From NCBI GenBank assembly GCA_905183005.1, contig CAJJDO010000132.1, positions 62,001 through 126,000 of the forward strand: 64,000 nt of DNA, given 5' to 3'. Made by a program: the position numbers and the translations under genes. Positions 1 through 12,979 of the stretch are shown piece after piece. Source of the stretch: Paramecium pentaurelia (taxonomy: Eukaryota > Ciliophora > Oligohymenophorea > Peniculida > Parameciidae). How positions within the stretch are numbered: position 1 is the stretch's first letter; every line of letters starts with the position of its first letter. The notes under the pieces were generated by a model. The model was given only the letters and a program-made list of their open reading frames with translations. It was not told the origin of the DNA and did no database searches.

Positions 1-80
1 TCATATTTCTCATTTTCATGACTTATTCGAATCTCCAATAGTTGTTTCTTTATTAATAATTTTGTATCTAACTTGATCAT
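1..80 (-). CDS. Possible 5' end of a gene cut by the window edge
   Basis: A minus-strand ATG at 80-78 opens a frame without TGA to the window edge (about 26 codons, Lys/Leu/Ile-rich). It is too short to identify. An alternative reading uses an upstream ATG and a short GTA...TAG intron. It may equally be chance in AT-rich DNA. Confidence 0.25.
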   Translation of the reverse strand, partial: MIKLDTKLLIKKQLLEIRISHENEKY

Positions 81-1162
81 CCTTCTATTATTATTCAAAT
101 ACTTCCATAACGTGGGTGTTCAGACTATCATTTGAAATGTTGTGTAATTATTCCACATTCTGTTACATCGCAGATACAACATAATTCAATGATGATTTGG
201 CTCTTTTTCTTATACTTGATTTATTAAAATATGTCATTAACTATTTATTTGTTATCGTTATCCTAAAAATAAAATGATTAGATGATTAATAACCTTAATT
301 TTTATTCAATAATCACAAATTCATTTATCTTTAATTCAATTATATCCTTAATATTAATTATTTTCAGAGGATTGATAATAGTATCAATATTTTACAATTT
401 GATTATATGAATTTGAATAATTATTGAGGGTTTATCTTTTGCTAGTGCTCAATCTCATCATCAACAATATTAAAATATAAAATAATTATATAATTGGAAA
501 ATTATAATAAAAATAAACAATTGTTTATAAAAATTGACAATTAATTAACGATAAGCAAAAAATTATGATAGTTAATAAAAAGTTCTTACAGATTTAAATG
601 TTTTTGATCCAATAAAAGGATTTAAATTAATAAAAGGAAATGCAATGATATTCAATATAATCCAAAAAATAATGATTTATATGATATTCCATAATTTTGT
701 TATAATGTTAATGCAATAATCTACTAGGCTGAGTAACTTTCAAATAAAATTTGTTATTGAATACCATCATACTATATTGAGATTTATTAATAAATTTTTA
801 TTTAAATATTCTAATACTTAAAACAACTACTTTAATTATTAGTATAGATATCAATCTAATAAAAGGTTTTGTGTCTATTTGAGAATCTCTTTTTAGAAAT
901 GAAAATTATTATAAATATAATTAACATTAGATTAAATAAATTAAGATAAAAGGAATGACTTTTCTTTTAGTTGTCAAAAAATCTCCATTTATGCTTAATT
1001 TTATTATTTGCTATCACAATAATAAATTATTGATTAATATTTGTAATTTTGATATAAAATTATTATAATAAAAATGAAATAACTTCTATCTTATGGAAAA
1101 ATATATATATAATTTATTTTGAAAATTAAGGATCCCAATTATTTTTTTATCATTATTATAAT
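81..1162. other. AT-rich interval without a clear gene
   Basis: No reading frame joins into a convincing protein here. Around 590-900 the plus strand has a stretch free of TGA in one frame and a competing frame around 640-760 with a coding-like composition, so a decayed or unresolved gene is possible. I see no RNA gene or repeat array. Confidence 0.4.
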
Positions 1163-2203
1163 ATGGATTAAATAGTATATATTCCTGAAATAAGATATAA
1201 ACAAATCAACGAGATAACAATAGATTCTTAAGAGACAATTTAATTAAAATAACAAGAACTTGAAGAGCTGATTAAGGATATTTAAATTCCTGATGAGGTG
1301 GAGTTTGAACATATTTTCACTCTGATTCGACCAAATTGTTGTGGATGTGGTCCTTATTCATAAAAATCTGAATTTAATGTCTAAGGTCTAGGATAATTGG
1401 AATTTTATATTGATAAATATCATTGTTGCACTTTATGGTGTTTTCAATGTTTTTGGCAAAATTGTTATTGGTGTTTTTGTTGTTGTTTTTATGAATGTCT
1501 GATAAAATTGATTTGGTGTATTTTAAGACCATTTGTAAAATGTTTAATTGCAATTGTGAAATGTATCTTATGCGTAATTCAAATTCATCGATTGCCAAAT
1601 TAATTATATGTTATGGAGAATTCTAATATTAAATTAGAATTTTGGTAAAGGGGATTAGGTACAATTAAAACTAAGAATGAAATTATTCTTAATTTTGTAT
1701 AAACAGATCCAAATTTCTATGATAAATATTGCTCAGGTTTATATTCTTCTTATCCTTAACTGGTAATCACTTCTCCATTTGATTAAAATTATAAATTAAT
1801 ACTGAAACCAAATAAGAATGATTGCCCATAATCAATAAAGGGTTCAATGTCATTAATGGCTTGTTGTGATATGTTTACAACATCGAAGTATTATTAAGTG
1901 GATGGACTTACATAAGGAAAATGTGAAATCATTAATTATAGAACTGCACTTTAAGCTATAGCCAAAATATCTGAAATGTAAGGATAATGTTGCAAGTTCT
2001 GCCCTTTGATTGATTATCCACGTTTCGCTATTTAATTTTAAAGTGTCAGGTTAATTGATAAAATAGCAATTATATTGGGTTTAATTCACATCAGTATGTT
2101 TAATCAATGGGGAGAGGGAAATGCTTCATATCTTAGACTCAAGTTTTCTAAAGAAATATGTGAAAATAGAAATAGAGTCAAATCAGTTACAATTATTAAA
2201 TGA
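1163..2203 (+). CDS. Phospholipid scramblase-like cysteine-rich membrane protein
   Basis: Single-exon gene of 346 aa ending at TGA 2201-2203; all TAA/TAG triplets inside are read as Gln. The middle (about residues 80-150) is extremely rich in Cys, Phe and Trp, with clusters such as CCTLWCFQCFW and FCCCFYECL. The C-terminal part has a run of the type FAIQF...KIAIILGLIHISMFNQWGEG, which resembles the end of the scramblase beta-barrel followed by its hydrophobic C-terminal helix. Scramblases move phospholipids between membrane leaflets and are often palmitoylated on Cys clusters. The start is the first ATG after an AT-rich leader. The family assignment rests on pattern alone; another Cys-rich membrane protein is possible. 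Confidence 0.55.
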
Positions 2204-2419
2204 TAATATTGTATCAATTTAAAAATGTAATTATTATTATTATTACATTATTATTAGTTATATTATTTCAATCTTATCTTCAATGTTGTTTAATATATTT
2301 ATCAAAAACAAATTTAATTAAAAATCTTCATTATAAAAACATCATCTATATCATGTATATAAAAATCGTCAATTTATAACTTTTTTTTAGAATCCAAATA
2401 ATTGAATTGATAATAAGGT

Positions 2420-3197
2420 ATGTCATTAAATAATTTAATTGGCTAATAAGGGACCTAGAAATATAAGATGAGGCTAGTATTTAAATTTAAGGATGCTCTA
2501 AAACATTGAAAATTCCAAAACATGAAAGTATATTGATATTCATAATATACAGTCTTTAGTTTAGATATATAAAATATAATTATAAAGTTATTTTTATAAT
2601 ATTTATTATAATCAGAATATTGAAGTGATAGTTAATTAGGTTTAAGATAAAATTCATGTTTTATGTGCCATATTGTTTAATCAATATAATTGAGGAATAC
2701 ATAGAAGTAATAGGCTAACTAAATTTTAGTTAATTCTTAAAGATTCAAAGTATTTGGTAGTATCAATTTTATAACAAATTTTGAAATTGTGTGTGAAATA
2801 AATCCAGAGTTAATTCTGTAATAGATTCTATCTAGAAGTGTGAATATAATAGATAACAAATTATAATTGGGTTAATACCTATAGGATTATTAAAGAACGA
2901 TGAATATTATTATAATTTGGAAAGAATTAGATAAATAAATTTAATCATCTATTTTATTTTTACATGATGACCATTATAAATTTGATACACATAAATATCT
3001 ACCATTAATAACTCTCTTTTAATTTCTCAATTTTTCTTTAATTTAAATAGACTCAATAATCATGGGAATCATATAAATCCTTGAAAATATTATCAGTTTA
3101 ATTTAAAATAAACCATTGATAAATTAATATATCTTATTTATATCAATCAATCTAAATTATATTCGATAAGTTGATCTAACTTCAATCTTTGTGTGTT
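2420..3197 (+). CDS. Probable gene, exon structure unresolved
   Basis: Several plus-strand stretches look coding but lie in different frames: one from ATG 2420 (about 29 codons, reading MSLNNLIGQQ...), one at about 2650-2760, and a long TGA-free frame from about 2740 to TGA 3195-3197 rich in Leu/Ile/Gln. A good intron candidate (GTAATAGGCTAACTAAATTTTAG, 23 nt) lies near 2708-2730. I could not join the pieces into one frame. The last frame would overlap the 3' end of the phosphatase gene on the other strand by about 50 bp. It could be a helical-repeat protein, a pseudogene or partly chance. Confidence 0.3.
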
Positions 3198-4489
3198 GAA
3201 TTATCTGATATCCTCTTATTCAGCTGCTTCCATCAAATATGTAGCCAAGTATTTAAGTTCTTAATCATTTTAATCATTGTGCCATTCCAATATAGGTATT
3301 CCATTTTCTATTTAGAATCCAAAAGAATGAGCCAGATTATCAACAATCACCATATCTTTCAATTGTTTATTCCCTACAATTCTAAGATCTTTAATAAAAA
3401 AGCCATTCTTTGTCTCCATACAATTACCTCTTGAGAGAATCCCCATGATCCATTATTTTTTTGGATCCAAATAATTCACTATTGTATTTGCATATGCAGA
3501 TGATGAGGCTGTAAATACATAAATTGTATACAACTAATTCATTTATTGTAAAAACCATGTACAAAATGGTCTAATGTTGAAATGAATCTATAATCTTTTA
3601 ATAATAATACTTTAGCCTCTTCCCCATAATCTCCAAATGCTGTTACAGTTACTTAAGGATTCTCTCTCAATGAACAACTGTGAATCAAAGTTTCATCTAA
3701 ATCCAGTAAAAGAGTCTTAGATTTAACAATTGGACATTCTTGTAATTAAACCATCTTTGATTTAATGAATTTCTCTGACGGTCCTTTTAAGCACTTTTTT
3801 GCATAAATTAACCCTCTTTGTGTTAATTGTAAAAACTTATTAAATGAATTCTCTCCTATACTTGGACCATAAATAAGGTGTCTAAAAGGATGATTCCTCA
3901 ACTTTCCTTCTTAATTTTGTTTATTCTTCATCTATTCTACATCTGAATTCACGTCCATACTCTATTAAGTATTTGAATGTCTATTCATTATCATCTCTCT
4001 TACTTCACTTTTGTTGACTTTCCCACCTCACCCTTAGCATATTTCTGCTGCATTTTACTCGCCTACTGTTCTACATCATATTAATCTTCACTATGCTACT
4101 AAACATGTTGAATTTATTGTTAAATTGTTGTTGGCTAATCATCATCATCATCAAAATTTGGATCATCATTATCACCTTCAATCTTTTTAGAATTAACCAA
4201 ATTTCTAAATTTTGACACTTTCTAACCTAAAATATTGAACCTTTTCTTTACTTGAAGGTCCTACCTTATTTTTCTTCGGAGTCTCTTTATCAGAATCATC
4301 TGTTTAATATCCAGTGGCGTTCTTGCTGAATTGAGACATCTTACTAGGAGGCTTGCTTTATTTCTTCAATTATTTCTCCTCTTCATCTTTCTTGCTGCTT
4401 TCTTCTTCAGAATAAAATTGTTTATCATTATTCAGACTTTTTAAATGCCCTACTGAACTACTTGCCTTAAACTTATATATATTGTCCAT
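3147..4489 (-). CDS. CTD/Dullard-type (FCP/SCP) protein phosphatase
   Basis: Encodes 423 aa after removal of three introns (4227-4251, 3981-4003, 3588-3610; 25, 23 and 23 nt). The catalytic signature LLLDLDETLIHS of HAD-family CTD phosphatases is present; both aspartates act in phosphoaspartate transfer in this family. It is followed by FNIRPF, VFTASSSAYA and LDPKK, the usual order in SCP/Dullard enzymes, and by VIVDN and WHNDQNDQEL near the C-terminus. The N-terminal ~150 residues are charged and disordered, with an Asp run. Such enzymes dephosphorylate RNA polymerase II CTD or lipin/SMAD-type substrates; the target here is unknown. Confidence 0.9.
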
Positions 4490-4545
4490 TTATAATAATT
4501 AATATTATAACACATTTATAATTTACAATTTGTTATTATATATAA

Positions 4546-4688
4546 TCAACCTTTACTTAATCCTAAACAAACCATAAATGATGTCCAACAATTACTTGTT
4601 TTCTTAATCTTTAAATTTGTTTATCCTAATTCTAAAGGGTATTCTTTTTATTGGATTATTAATGTTGTTTTTCTTTATTAATTATTAA

Positions 4689-4719
<31 letters not shown>

Positions 4720-7700
4720 TTTATTAGTAATTATTTCTTCATCATAATTTTTAATCAAAACATTTAATAAGCTTGTTTAAACTTATTAAGCCTCTATCTT
4801 ACTATTAAAAACATCTTCTTATTGTCTCTTTTCATTCATGATTCCATTCATCCACATATTCCTCTCCTCTTAAGTATCCACCTTGAATTCATAGATCTTA
4901 CCACCTTTCATTTTCAATATAAATTTATTCTACTTATTCTATTTACCCTCAACCTCTAATATATCTTGCACATTCAACTTATTCTAGCATTTCCAGGATT
5001 TTTCATCAACATACCAATATATATATCCTTTTCTGATCCTAACATATCTATGATCCCACTTTTTTACTAATTTCTATTGCTTGGCCTTTTTCTTATATAC
5101 ATATCCTTCTGAAATACTCATATTATCTAATTAAACAGATTAAGCCTAAGATTTAGAAATCAATTCCTCGATGTTCACTTTGCTCTTACTCATACTCGTT
5201 CTCGATGTGCGACTTGAATTCGAATCCTATTTCTATAAAACTAAAGGCTCAAATTAATTTTATCCAAACTCCATTAATTGACTTTTAAGATCTTGTGTTG
5301 ATTCACCATTTTCTTATTCATCATCAATGTTCTTAATTAATTAATCAAATTAATCTAAGCTATTCTAGTTAATTTCTGATTTCCTTGTCTTCAAATGTCC
5401 AATAATCACTTTTACTGTATTTACAGTGAAGCATCTCCCAAATTAATATTTCAACCCTCTAAAAGTTTGAACATATTCTGAATCCTTCTCACAATTTAAA
5501 AGTTGTATCATTAAATCAAAAGTCTCAAGCTTAGCATTAGAAACATGATATTTTTTAAGAAATTCACTTACAACCTATTTATCTTACTTAATCTTTGACT
5601 CTATTTACTTTCGCTTATAACTATTAACCTTGTCTAATTCATTCAAAAATATATTGAAATAATGATAATTCAATGTTTAAATCAACATTTCTACTAGAGT
5701 CTACTATGTTTATTCAGTTAATTTAATAAGTTACACATTTCCTTCAAATAATTCGAAAATTCTTGACCTTATTTCTATTTCAAGAAGAGATACTTAAAAT
5801 TATTACGTTAACTCATTTAATGTTAAATTATAAATCTATTACTCCACGAATTCTAAAACTTCATTATATTTCTACAATATTTTTTATTTAATCTTCTCTT
5901 ATTTCTTATTCTCTTACAACATCTCAGCTATTGACTCTATTTTATTAGCTATTTCCTTAACAATCTCCACATCATTACAAACACCAATCAAAAACTCCTA
6001 ATTTTCAGTTTGTTCCTCAACACAATCATATAATTACTCTAAATAGTACCATAAAACACTCTTAATAATTTTAAATAATTCATTAATCTTAAGGTATGAT
6101 TTTAATTTTAAGTTAATTAACCTTTCTATTTCTTACACTGTGTCAAATAATTCAAAAACGCAAGTAGTTTTTATTGTGTTTTTTGCTTTAATTGTTTAGC
6201 ACTGTTCAAATTATGCAACTATCTTCTTTTCTGATTATGTTTTCCATCTACTTATACATATTTATAATAATGTATTGATTCCCTATTTAATACGATCATC
6301 CTTAATATAATTAATTATGAGTTATTGATAATCAAAAAGCCAAGTAACTAGTTCCTTTATCTCATTAAGACTAAGATATTTGTTATTAATATTCCAAAAT
6401 TCACTTATATTTTAACATACTTTCTCATGGTGAATCTCAATATATTCTTGAATTATATCTTATCTTTATGGATCTTTTACTAAACAGCCTTCAATTGATT
6501 TTATCATATCTTAACTTATTAACTTTAAATAACAAAGCAAATCCTAAAGATTTAAGTATCTGTTCTAATTATTTATACTTTACTCCAACTCAATCCTTTC
6601 TATATCACTTTATAGTTTTTCTTTGATTTTTTGTCTTCTAATTGGCAAGCTTGATTCCATATCATATATTCTTATGATTGGATTGATATTCTTTAAAATA
6701 TTAAGATTCAATTTATTATTAATCTCCTTACAAGTATTCATCGATTCATTTAATGCATGTTACCATCTCATTCTATCATTTTCACTATTCGCCATTAAAC
6801 TATAAATTTAATCTCCCATATTCAATTTAAATATAAATCCATGATCAGAAGACTTTTACATATTTTTTATAATTATTTCCTTACAATTTTAAAGCTTTAT
6901 ATAAGCCTTTCTTTTAATCAATTTTTCATTCACTTTTTAATTAATGTAAATAAGTGTATCTAATTCAAGATTGATATCTTATTATTATAATATTTCCTCA
7001 TCTTCTTAAATCTCTGGAAACTTATATTATTTAAATGTATATCATACAAGCGGTTTAGATGATATAAGTATGAACCATTTTTGCTTGTAGATCTTCATCT
7101 TTGTTTTACTTCTTTTACTCAAAGACCCAAATATAGTTCTAGATTTCAACTTTGAATTCTAATTTAGTTACTATAATCCTAGAAACTCCAAAATATAACT
7201 ATCTTCTAACTAAGAGGATAGAATGATTGATTTTTTTTGGATCTCCTTATGACTTTGGAATCTTTAATTTTCAATTTTCTCTTTCTCTATTTAAACGATT
7301 TGAGTCGTTGATAAGTCCACTTTCTTATGTGTAGAACCTAAGATAATAAACTAAATAAATCACCTTTTGATTTTGAAAGATCATTGTCATTCAAATCAAC
7401 GCTCAAATACTTTCTCTGTGAGTTCTTCCCTATACTTTTACAAAACTCTATAGTTTCTACCCATTTCTATCTTTCATCTCCACTTTTTGCTTTCAATTCT
7501 AAATTTCTACCTGGAAATCTAATAGTAAACTCTTCCTCTCCTGCTTATTCTATAAAAATATTATTTGATAATTCAAAAGCTCCTTTTGGCTTCGAATTAG
7601 TTTTCTAATAATGAATAAAAATGAACTCTTACATCATCGTCAAAATAAACTAACTTATATCCTTCATTTTCTATCAACATAAAAAATCTAAATATTTTAT

Positions 7701-7864
7701 TCTTTTTACCTTTTCTACCATCCTTTTAAAATTGCTGGGCTTTTCTTTTTTAACCACCCTTGAAGTTTCAAGTTCTTATATTTTTCATTCAAATATACCT
7801 TGTTATTAAAAGATTCGGGTTGCGATAGCCTAAATTTAGTTCCATCGAATTGACTTTCTGACAT
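4546..7864 (-). CDS. Large coiled-coil protein with three PH domains
   Basis: A 1,071-aa protein with four introns (7688-7709, 7605-7632, 7338-7363, 7021-7047). PH domain 1 occupies about residues 25-120 (starts GWLKKKSPAILKGWQKRFF, ends with WVETIEF). PH domain 2 follows at about 185-310 (KQKWFILISSKPL ... MRWQHAL). A long helical, Glu/Lys/Leu-rich middle runs to about residue 910. PH domain 3 is near the C-terminus (KKWDHRYVRIRKGYIYWY ... RNMWMNGI), followed by an Asn run. PH domains usually bind phosphoinositides or partner proteins, so a membrane-linked scaffold is likely. I know no exact counterpart. The last intron ends in AAG rather than TAG. Confidence 0.8.
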
Positions 7865-8937
7865 AAAAATTAAGATTATTAATCAATTTAGAAATATTTT
7901 ATAAGTGTATATTTATTAAAATATTTGAAGATCATCTAATTTAATATTCATTTTATAATTACAAAACCATAAATAAATAATCAAATACATGTCTATTTTT
8001 ATTTTAAATCTCTTATATAGTTATTTATCAAAAAATATTCAAACAACTTCCTTATTATATAAGAAGCCTATTTAGATTCAGGATTGATGTTCAAAAATTT
8101 ATCATATAATATATATATATATTTATTTATTAAATATATTTAATAATCTTAATAAATTTTTTTTCATTTCAGAATGATTAGGTTAAATATGAATATTCCA
8201 ATGTGTTTTAAAATAAAGATTTAATTGAATTTTTTTTTTTTCCCCCTATTGAATCTATTTTTCCCAGTATTACAAAATAACTAAGATTATAATAAATAAA
8301 TAAACTATAATAAATGATTTTATGAATGTGAAATAATGGATATTTTATAATTTTAATTATATATAAATATTATTATCACAATATAATAAACATTGTTATT
8401 AATTCAATAAATAAAATTAATTTTTTATGATATTTACCTATTTGTTGTTAACAATTTTATAAATTAACTTAAGTTAACTTTAAAGCAGATCTGAAAAATT
8501 TTTTTTTTTTCCATTTAGTAAATGAGAGAAAAAATTTCATATTGTCTCAGATTTTTCTATAAATATTTAAGAATGGATATTAATTATAGAAATATATCAT
8601 GATTTGTATAAACTTTTAAAAATTAATTATTACAGGTATAAATAGTTTGTTTTGATTTTCAGCTTATAGAAATTTGATTTTAATCAATAAGAACTTTTTC
8701 AACTTTATAGATGAGCCTCTAAAAGTCGAAAGGAGATTTATTGTTTATACGGTAATCTGAAATAAAGATTTCTTGAAAGGTTTTGAAGCCTTATATTAAT
8801 AAGTTAAATCTAATCTCAAAGTTTAGTATGATATCTAATGAATGAAGTAAATCAATTTTGACTTTTAAATAAATATTTATTTGCCTTATTGATTTAGATG
8901 AAAATAAAAATGTGTGTTAATTAATTTTTTAATAAAT
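7865..8937. other. Divergent intergenic region, poly-T rich
   Basis: About 1.07 kb between the divergent starts of the PH-domain gene and the PDK1-like kinase. It contains several T runs (near 8230 and 8500) and a short TA-rich tract near 8108-8122. A weak frame from ATG 8711 stops after about 21 codons. It presumably holds both promoters, but I recognise no element. Confidence 0.5.
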
Positions 8938-10433
8938 ATGAATAGTCTAAATGATTATGAAATTTTAGAGAAATTAGGATCTGGTTCTTATGGAGATGTA
9001 ATGCTTGCAAAATGCAAAGCAAATGGATAATTAGTAGCGATAAAATTAATGGAGAAGAGATTGTTGATAAAGGTTTATTATGCAACCATAAGCTAGGAAA
9101 AAAAACAATATCAAGTTTTTATAGAAAAGGAAGTGTTATCAAGGGTGAAACATCCTGGTTTAATAAATATGATAGCTAGTTTCCAAAGTTCAGCATAAAT
9201 TTATTTAGTATTAGAGTTTATGGAAGGAGGAGATTTTGCTAATTTCCTAAAGATTAATAGTAATAGAAAATAGTGATTTTAGGAAATATGTCTTATCATA
9301 CAGTTGTATTTTATACTGCGGAGATAGTGACAATATTAGAATAATTGCATTCTAATGGAATTGCACATAGAGATGTTAAAGTAATAAATTATTGATGATT
9401 TTAAAGCCAGAAAACATTATGGTGGCAAATAATTTACATATAAAAATGATAGATTTTGGAACAGCTAGCTTCTTTGATGAACATAATTTACCAGATAATG
9501 TAAGGGATAAATTGAATGAGTTAAGAGAAATTAGCAAATAAGATGAAAGATGTTTAGATGAAATAGAGTAATATCAATAGAAACATAAAGCTACATTTGT
9601 AGGAACAGCAGAATATGTATCACCTGAACTTTTGGAAGATGATATTTGTGGCCCATAAGCAGATTTATGGGCTTTGGGATGCATAATTTATAAAATGTTT
9701 ACAGGGACAACTCCTTTTTGTGATTAGACAGAATATCTAGTGTTTTAGAAGGTTAGATCTTGTCAGTACTCTAAAAATAATAAAATCCCTTAGGATGGGA
9801 TGGATTTAATAAGCAAATTGCTAGTTAGAGATCCTTTAAGCCGTTTAGGAGGAGGATTGCCCAGTAAAATTGATTTAATAATTTTAGATTCTCAAAATAC
9901 ATATAGAGAACTAAAAAGCCATCCATTCTTTAAGGATATAAATTGGTAGTAATTGTGGAATCAAAAAGGACCTGAGGATGTTTAAATTCATTTAAAAAAG
10001 ATAACAACTTAAGAATTCACATAAAAAAAATAAAGTGCCACTTTAAAACCAGAAGTTGTAATTACTGGATTAGTTAATAAGAAAACAGGTTAGAGATTAT
10101 TTATTAAATATTTAGGGTGGATGATATATAAATTAAGAAATATGATATTGTACGATTTTGAAATTCCTAAATTAGAATATTTCGATCCTAATACTGGATT
10201 AAAAAAGGTATAAAGAATCTGTTATAGCTTAACGAAAGGGTTAGATCATTTTAGACAAATCTGTAACAATAGAATTATAAAAAGGATAATTTAATATTGA
10301 TGTGCCTACTAAAAAGAAATATTATTTTAAAGTAAGAAATTTATTTTTAGAAAATAAGGAATTTGAACATCCTGCTTAATTATGGGTTGACAAAATTAAG
10401 GATATTATGAAGAAAAGGCTGAATTGTGATTGA
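8938..10433 (+). CDS. PDK1-like AGC protein kinase with C-terminal PH domain
   Basis: 471 aa after removal of introns 9260-9282, 9381-9406 and 10208-10238. The order is GSGSYGDV glycine loop, VAIKLMEK lysine, HRDVKPEN catalytic loop, DFG at about residues 156-158 and GTAEYVSPELL, as in 3-phosphoinositide-dependent kinase 1. The last ~95 residues read as a PH domain (GWMIYKLRN, PKLEYFDP, KGQIIL, ending LWVDKIKDIM). PDK1 phosphorylates the activation loop of other AGC kinases downstream of phosphoinositides. Unusually, about 55 residues separate DFG from SPE, with a charged insertion. The 3' end faces the next gene with only 19 bp between stops. Two of the introns end in AAAG. Confidence 0.85.
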
Positions 10434-10452
10434 TAATTTACATAGTTATGAT

Positions 10453-11467
10453 TCATTCAAAGAAGTCTTTTGGAAATCTACTTCCTGCTCTTACTCTAAT
10501 TTTTACAGGTATTTTCTCTTCTGATTCATTCCTTTCTAGTTGTTTATTTTTGAACTTGTTGTTAAGTTCTTAAGTTGAAAGTAACAATAATTCAAGAATA
10601 TTTTCATTTTTGGGAGTATCCTTATCATATTTGAGATTAGTTAATGCATCTTGGAGATGTGTTTTACCTGAAGAACTGAATGCTACAGATTCATTATATT
10701 TTGGAGAATGAAAGAAAAGTTGATTTTTTTAAGTCCCTCCTTCATCCTTAAAGTGAGAGCATTTTTTATTATTTATTGAATTCTTTCTCATATATTACAG
10801 AATTTCTCTTGATTCATTTAATCTACTGGATATTGGAGGTTTACAGGATTGTTTATACAATGCGTTATTCTGTGGTTGATAATTTACATTATTTGTTGCT
10901 ATTTTGGACTGATTTTGTAGATTATGTTTCTGTTATTGAAGTTGAACTTTTAAGTTTTCTTTTGTGGTAATGTAGGTGTTAGAAGTGGAGGGTTATTTAT
11001 TTAACCTTGGACTTTAATTGAACACATCAAAAACTCTGATCTTTTCATTTGATGAACATTATTTTTCACTACTTTAACGCTTCAATTATAGCTTTTTTTA
11101 GTTTTATGATGCTGATCTAAATTTAAGGGTATCATCTCTTTATGTAATAAGAAGATCAAAGTCTTTTTTTGGGGAACCACTTATAGCAGGAGAATTATCA
11201 TTTTCTAGATTGAATTTACTTAATTACTGAGTAAATATTGTTCAGAAGGCTTACTAGAAACGTTTGGCTCTGATGTTGGGTATTGTATATTTAAAGGACT
11301 ATTTTCAATTGATCCTAGATTTAGTTAAGTTTTAGGAGTACCATAATCAATTGTTTTTTGAGTTAGATCTAAGTTTTTATGGAAATGTCTATACTTATTT
11401 TAGTTAATGTCTATTTTTACTAAATCTATTCATTAGATGAACAGGAAGAGAGATATTTTTTGAGCAT
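10453..11467 (-). CDS. Low-complexity Ser/Asn/Gln-rich protein, unknown
   Basis: 321 aa from ATG 11467, with two introns (26 nt GTATAG...TTAG near the start and 23 nt GTAATTAAG...TAG). The start was chosen because only this ATG, with the 26-nt intron, reaches the long downstream frame. The protein is hydrophilic, with many Ser/Pro/Asn/Gln/Lys residues and short motifs such as SGSPKKDFD and RVFDVFNQSP, and no predicted membrane segment or recognised domain. It is probably intrinsically disordered. It is convergent with the PDK1-like gene, so their 3' transcripts must nearly touch or overlap. Confidence 0.65.
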
Positions 11468-11650
11468 TAATAATATATTTTAATATTACAGTAATAGTAA
11501 CAATTTTGAAACGAGTAATTGATATAATAATTTATATAGAGATTGATATAATTACATTGAGAAAGTATAATTCATATTTAACGTTGAATTTTCTTCATGA
11601 GAGGCAATTAATAGTTTTTGATATCTTCATGTTATACAATAGTCTCTGAA

Positions 11651-12979
11651 TCAACATTTTCCTAGAATAAAATATGGAGTTACAAATCCATATTCTGATT
11701 GGATTGTCTTCTTAGTAGTTTCATCACCCTGGAAATAAGGATGATGAAGTGCTGCTTATGCAGATAATCTTTCTTTTGGATTTTTTTTTAAAAGATTATT
11801 CAATAAATTCAATGTGATTGAATCCAATTTCTATAATTTAGGATTATTTTTATCTATATCTCCAATAAGTCTAAGATTATAATAAATAATACAGCCAATT
11901 AAAAATGATACCAACACTGTAGATATCAATTTATTCATCATATTTTATTTATCCTTCTTTGTAATGAGTGATTTCTGGTGCCATATAACCTTAAGTTCCA
12001 CATATTGGATAGGAATATCTATAGAATAGAAGAGTTTTATTACTTTTCTACATTACTATAAGTTGCCAATCCAAAATCTGCTATAGTAAGGGTTTCAACA
12101 TTATTTGGTTCAAGAAGTAAGAGATTGTCAGGTTTAAGATCTCTGTGGATTATCTAAGTTAGATGTATTAAATACTTGATGACAATGTAGAAGGGAAACA
12201 CCTGAAAGAAGTCTCTTCATGATTGATTTAATAATATCTGGAGAGAAATACTTGGAGTCTGTTTGTTTCTAATTTCAAATAATTTAACCTTATTGCTTAC
12301 TTTGTTTTTATTGTAGAAAGCTGTGAGTGACTTGCCCTTCATAAGATTCAAGATTAAGTAATATGATGTTTTGCTTTCAAATACTCTATATAAATGCACA
12401 AAATAATTTTGATGATTGTATTTAGTCAATTCTTATAAGATCTTTACCTCATTTTCAAATAATATCTACTATAAAATTGATTTGTACTTTTAATTTATCA
12501 TTTTTTAAGAGGTATTATTTATTGATACTTTTGACAGCAAATTATTCCTATGAAAAAGTATCAATCACAATAGAAACACTCGATGAGCTACCTCTACCTA
12601 TTATTTCAATTGCCTAATAAAACATAGTAATATTCAGAAAAGTTACTTAATTACTTATCATATCCATAAAACTAATAATAGAAAGTAAATTTACATAGCT
12701 ATATCCTAGGATCTACAATTCATTATTTTAGTTGAGTCTTTATAATTAAACTAGAATCCACTGAAATTCTTATTATTTTTACTAACCTATCCTGTTATTT
12801 CTAAAACAGTCGACAATTTCAATGGCAGAATGTATTTTGGTGATTTAGATTTCTGAATATAAAATGATGCCTACAATTTCAGTCATTTCTATAGAATCTT
12901 GGTATAGTTAAATGTTATAAAAAACTTCCTTCCAAAAATGCTTACGAATTCCAATGAAAGAGAATGCTGCAGTCCTCAT
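11651..12979 (-). CDS. Ser/Thr protein kinase with N-terminal PH-like region
   Basis: 375 aa with eight small introns (22, 23, 33, 22, 32, 22, 25 and 22 nt), an unusually high number. The first ~110 residues (RKHFWKEVFYNIQ ... KYILPLKLSTVLEITG) look like a PH domain. The kinase follows: IGRGSSSSV loop, FAVKSI lysine, HRDLKPDNLL, DFGLAT, GTQGYMAPE and DIYSVGIIF, ending with NPKERLSAQAALHHPYF. This PH-plus-kinase layout is, as I recall, common in ciliates. The class is near CAMK; substrates are unknown. N-terminal intron choices are less certain than those in the kinase core. Confidence 0.8.

Noticed and set aside
1374..1598. Minus-strand frame rich in Asn/Lys opposite the scramblase-like gene
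   Set aside because: Antisense shadow of the Cys-rich coding sequence.
8108..8122. TA-rich tract as an origin or telomere-addition site
   Set aside because: Short (TA)n runs are common in this DNA and there is no G/T-rich telomeric repeat.
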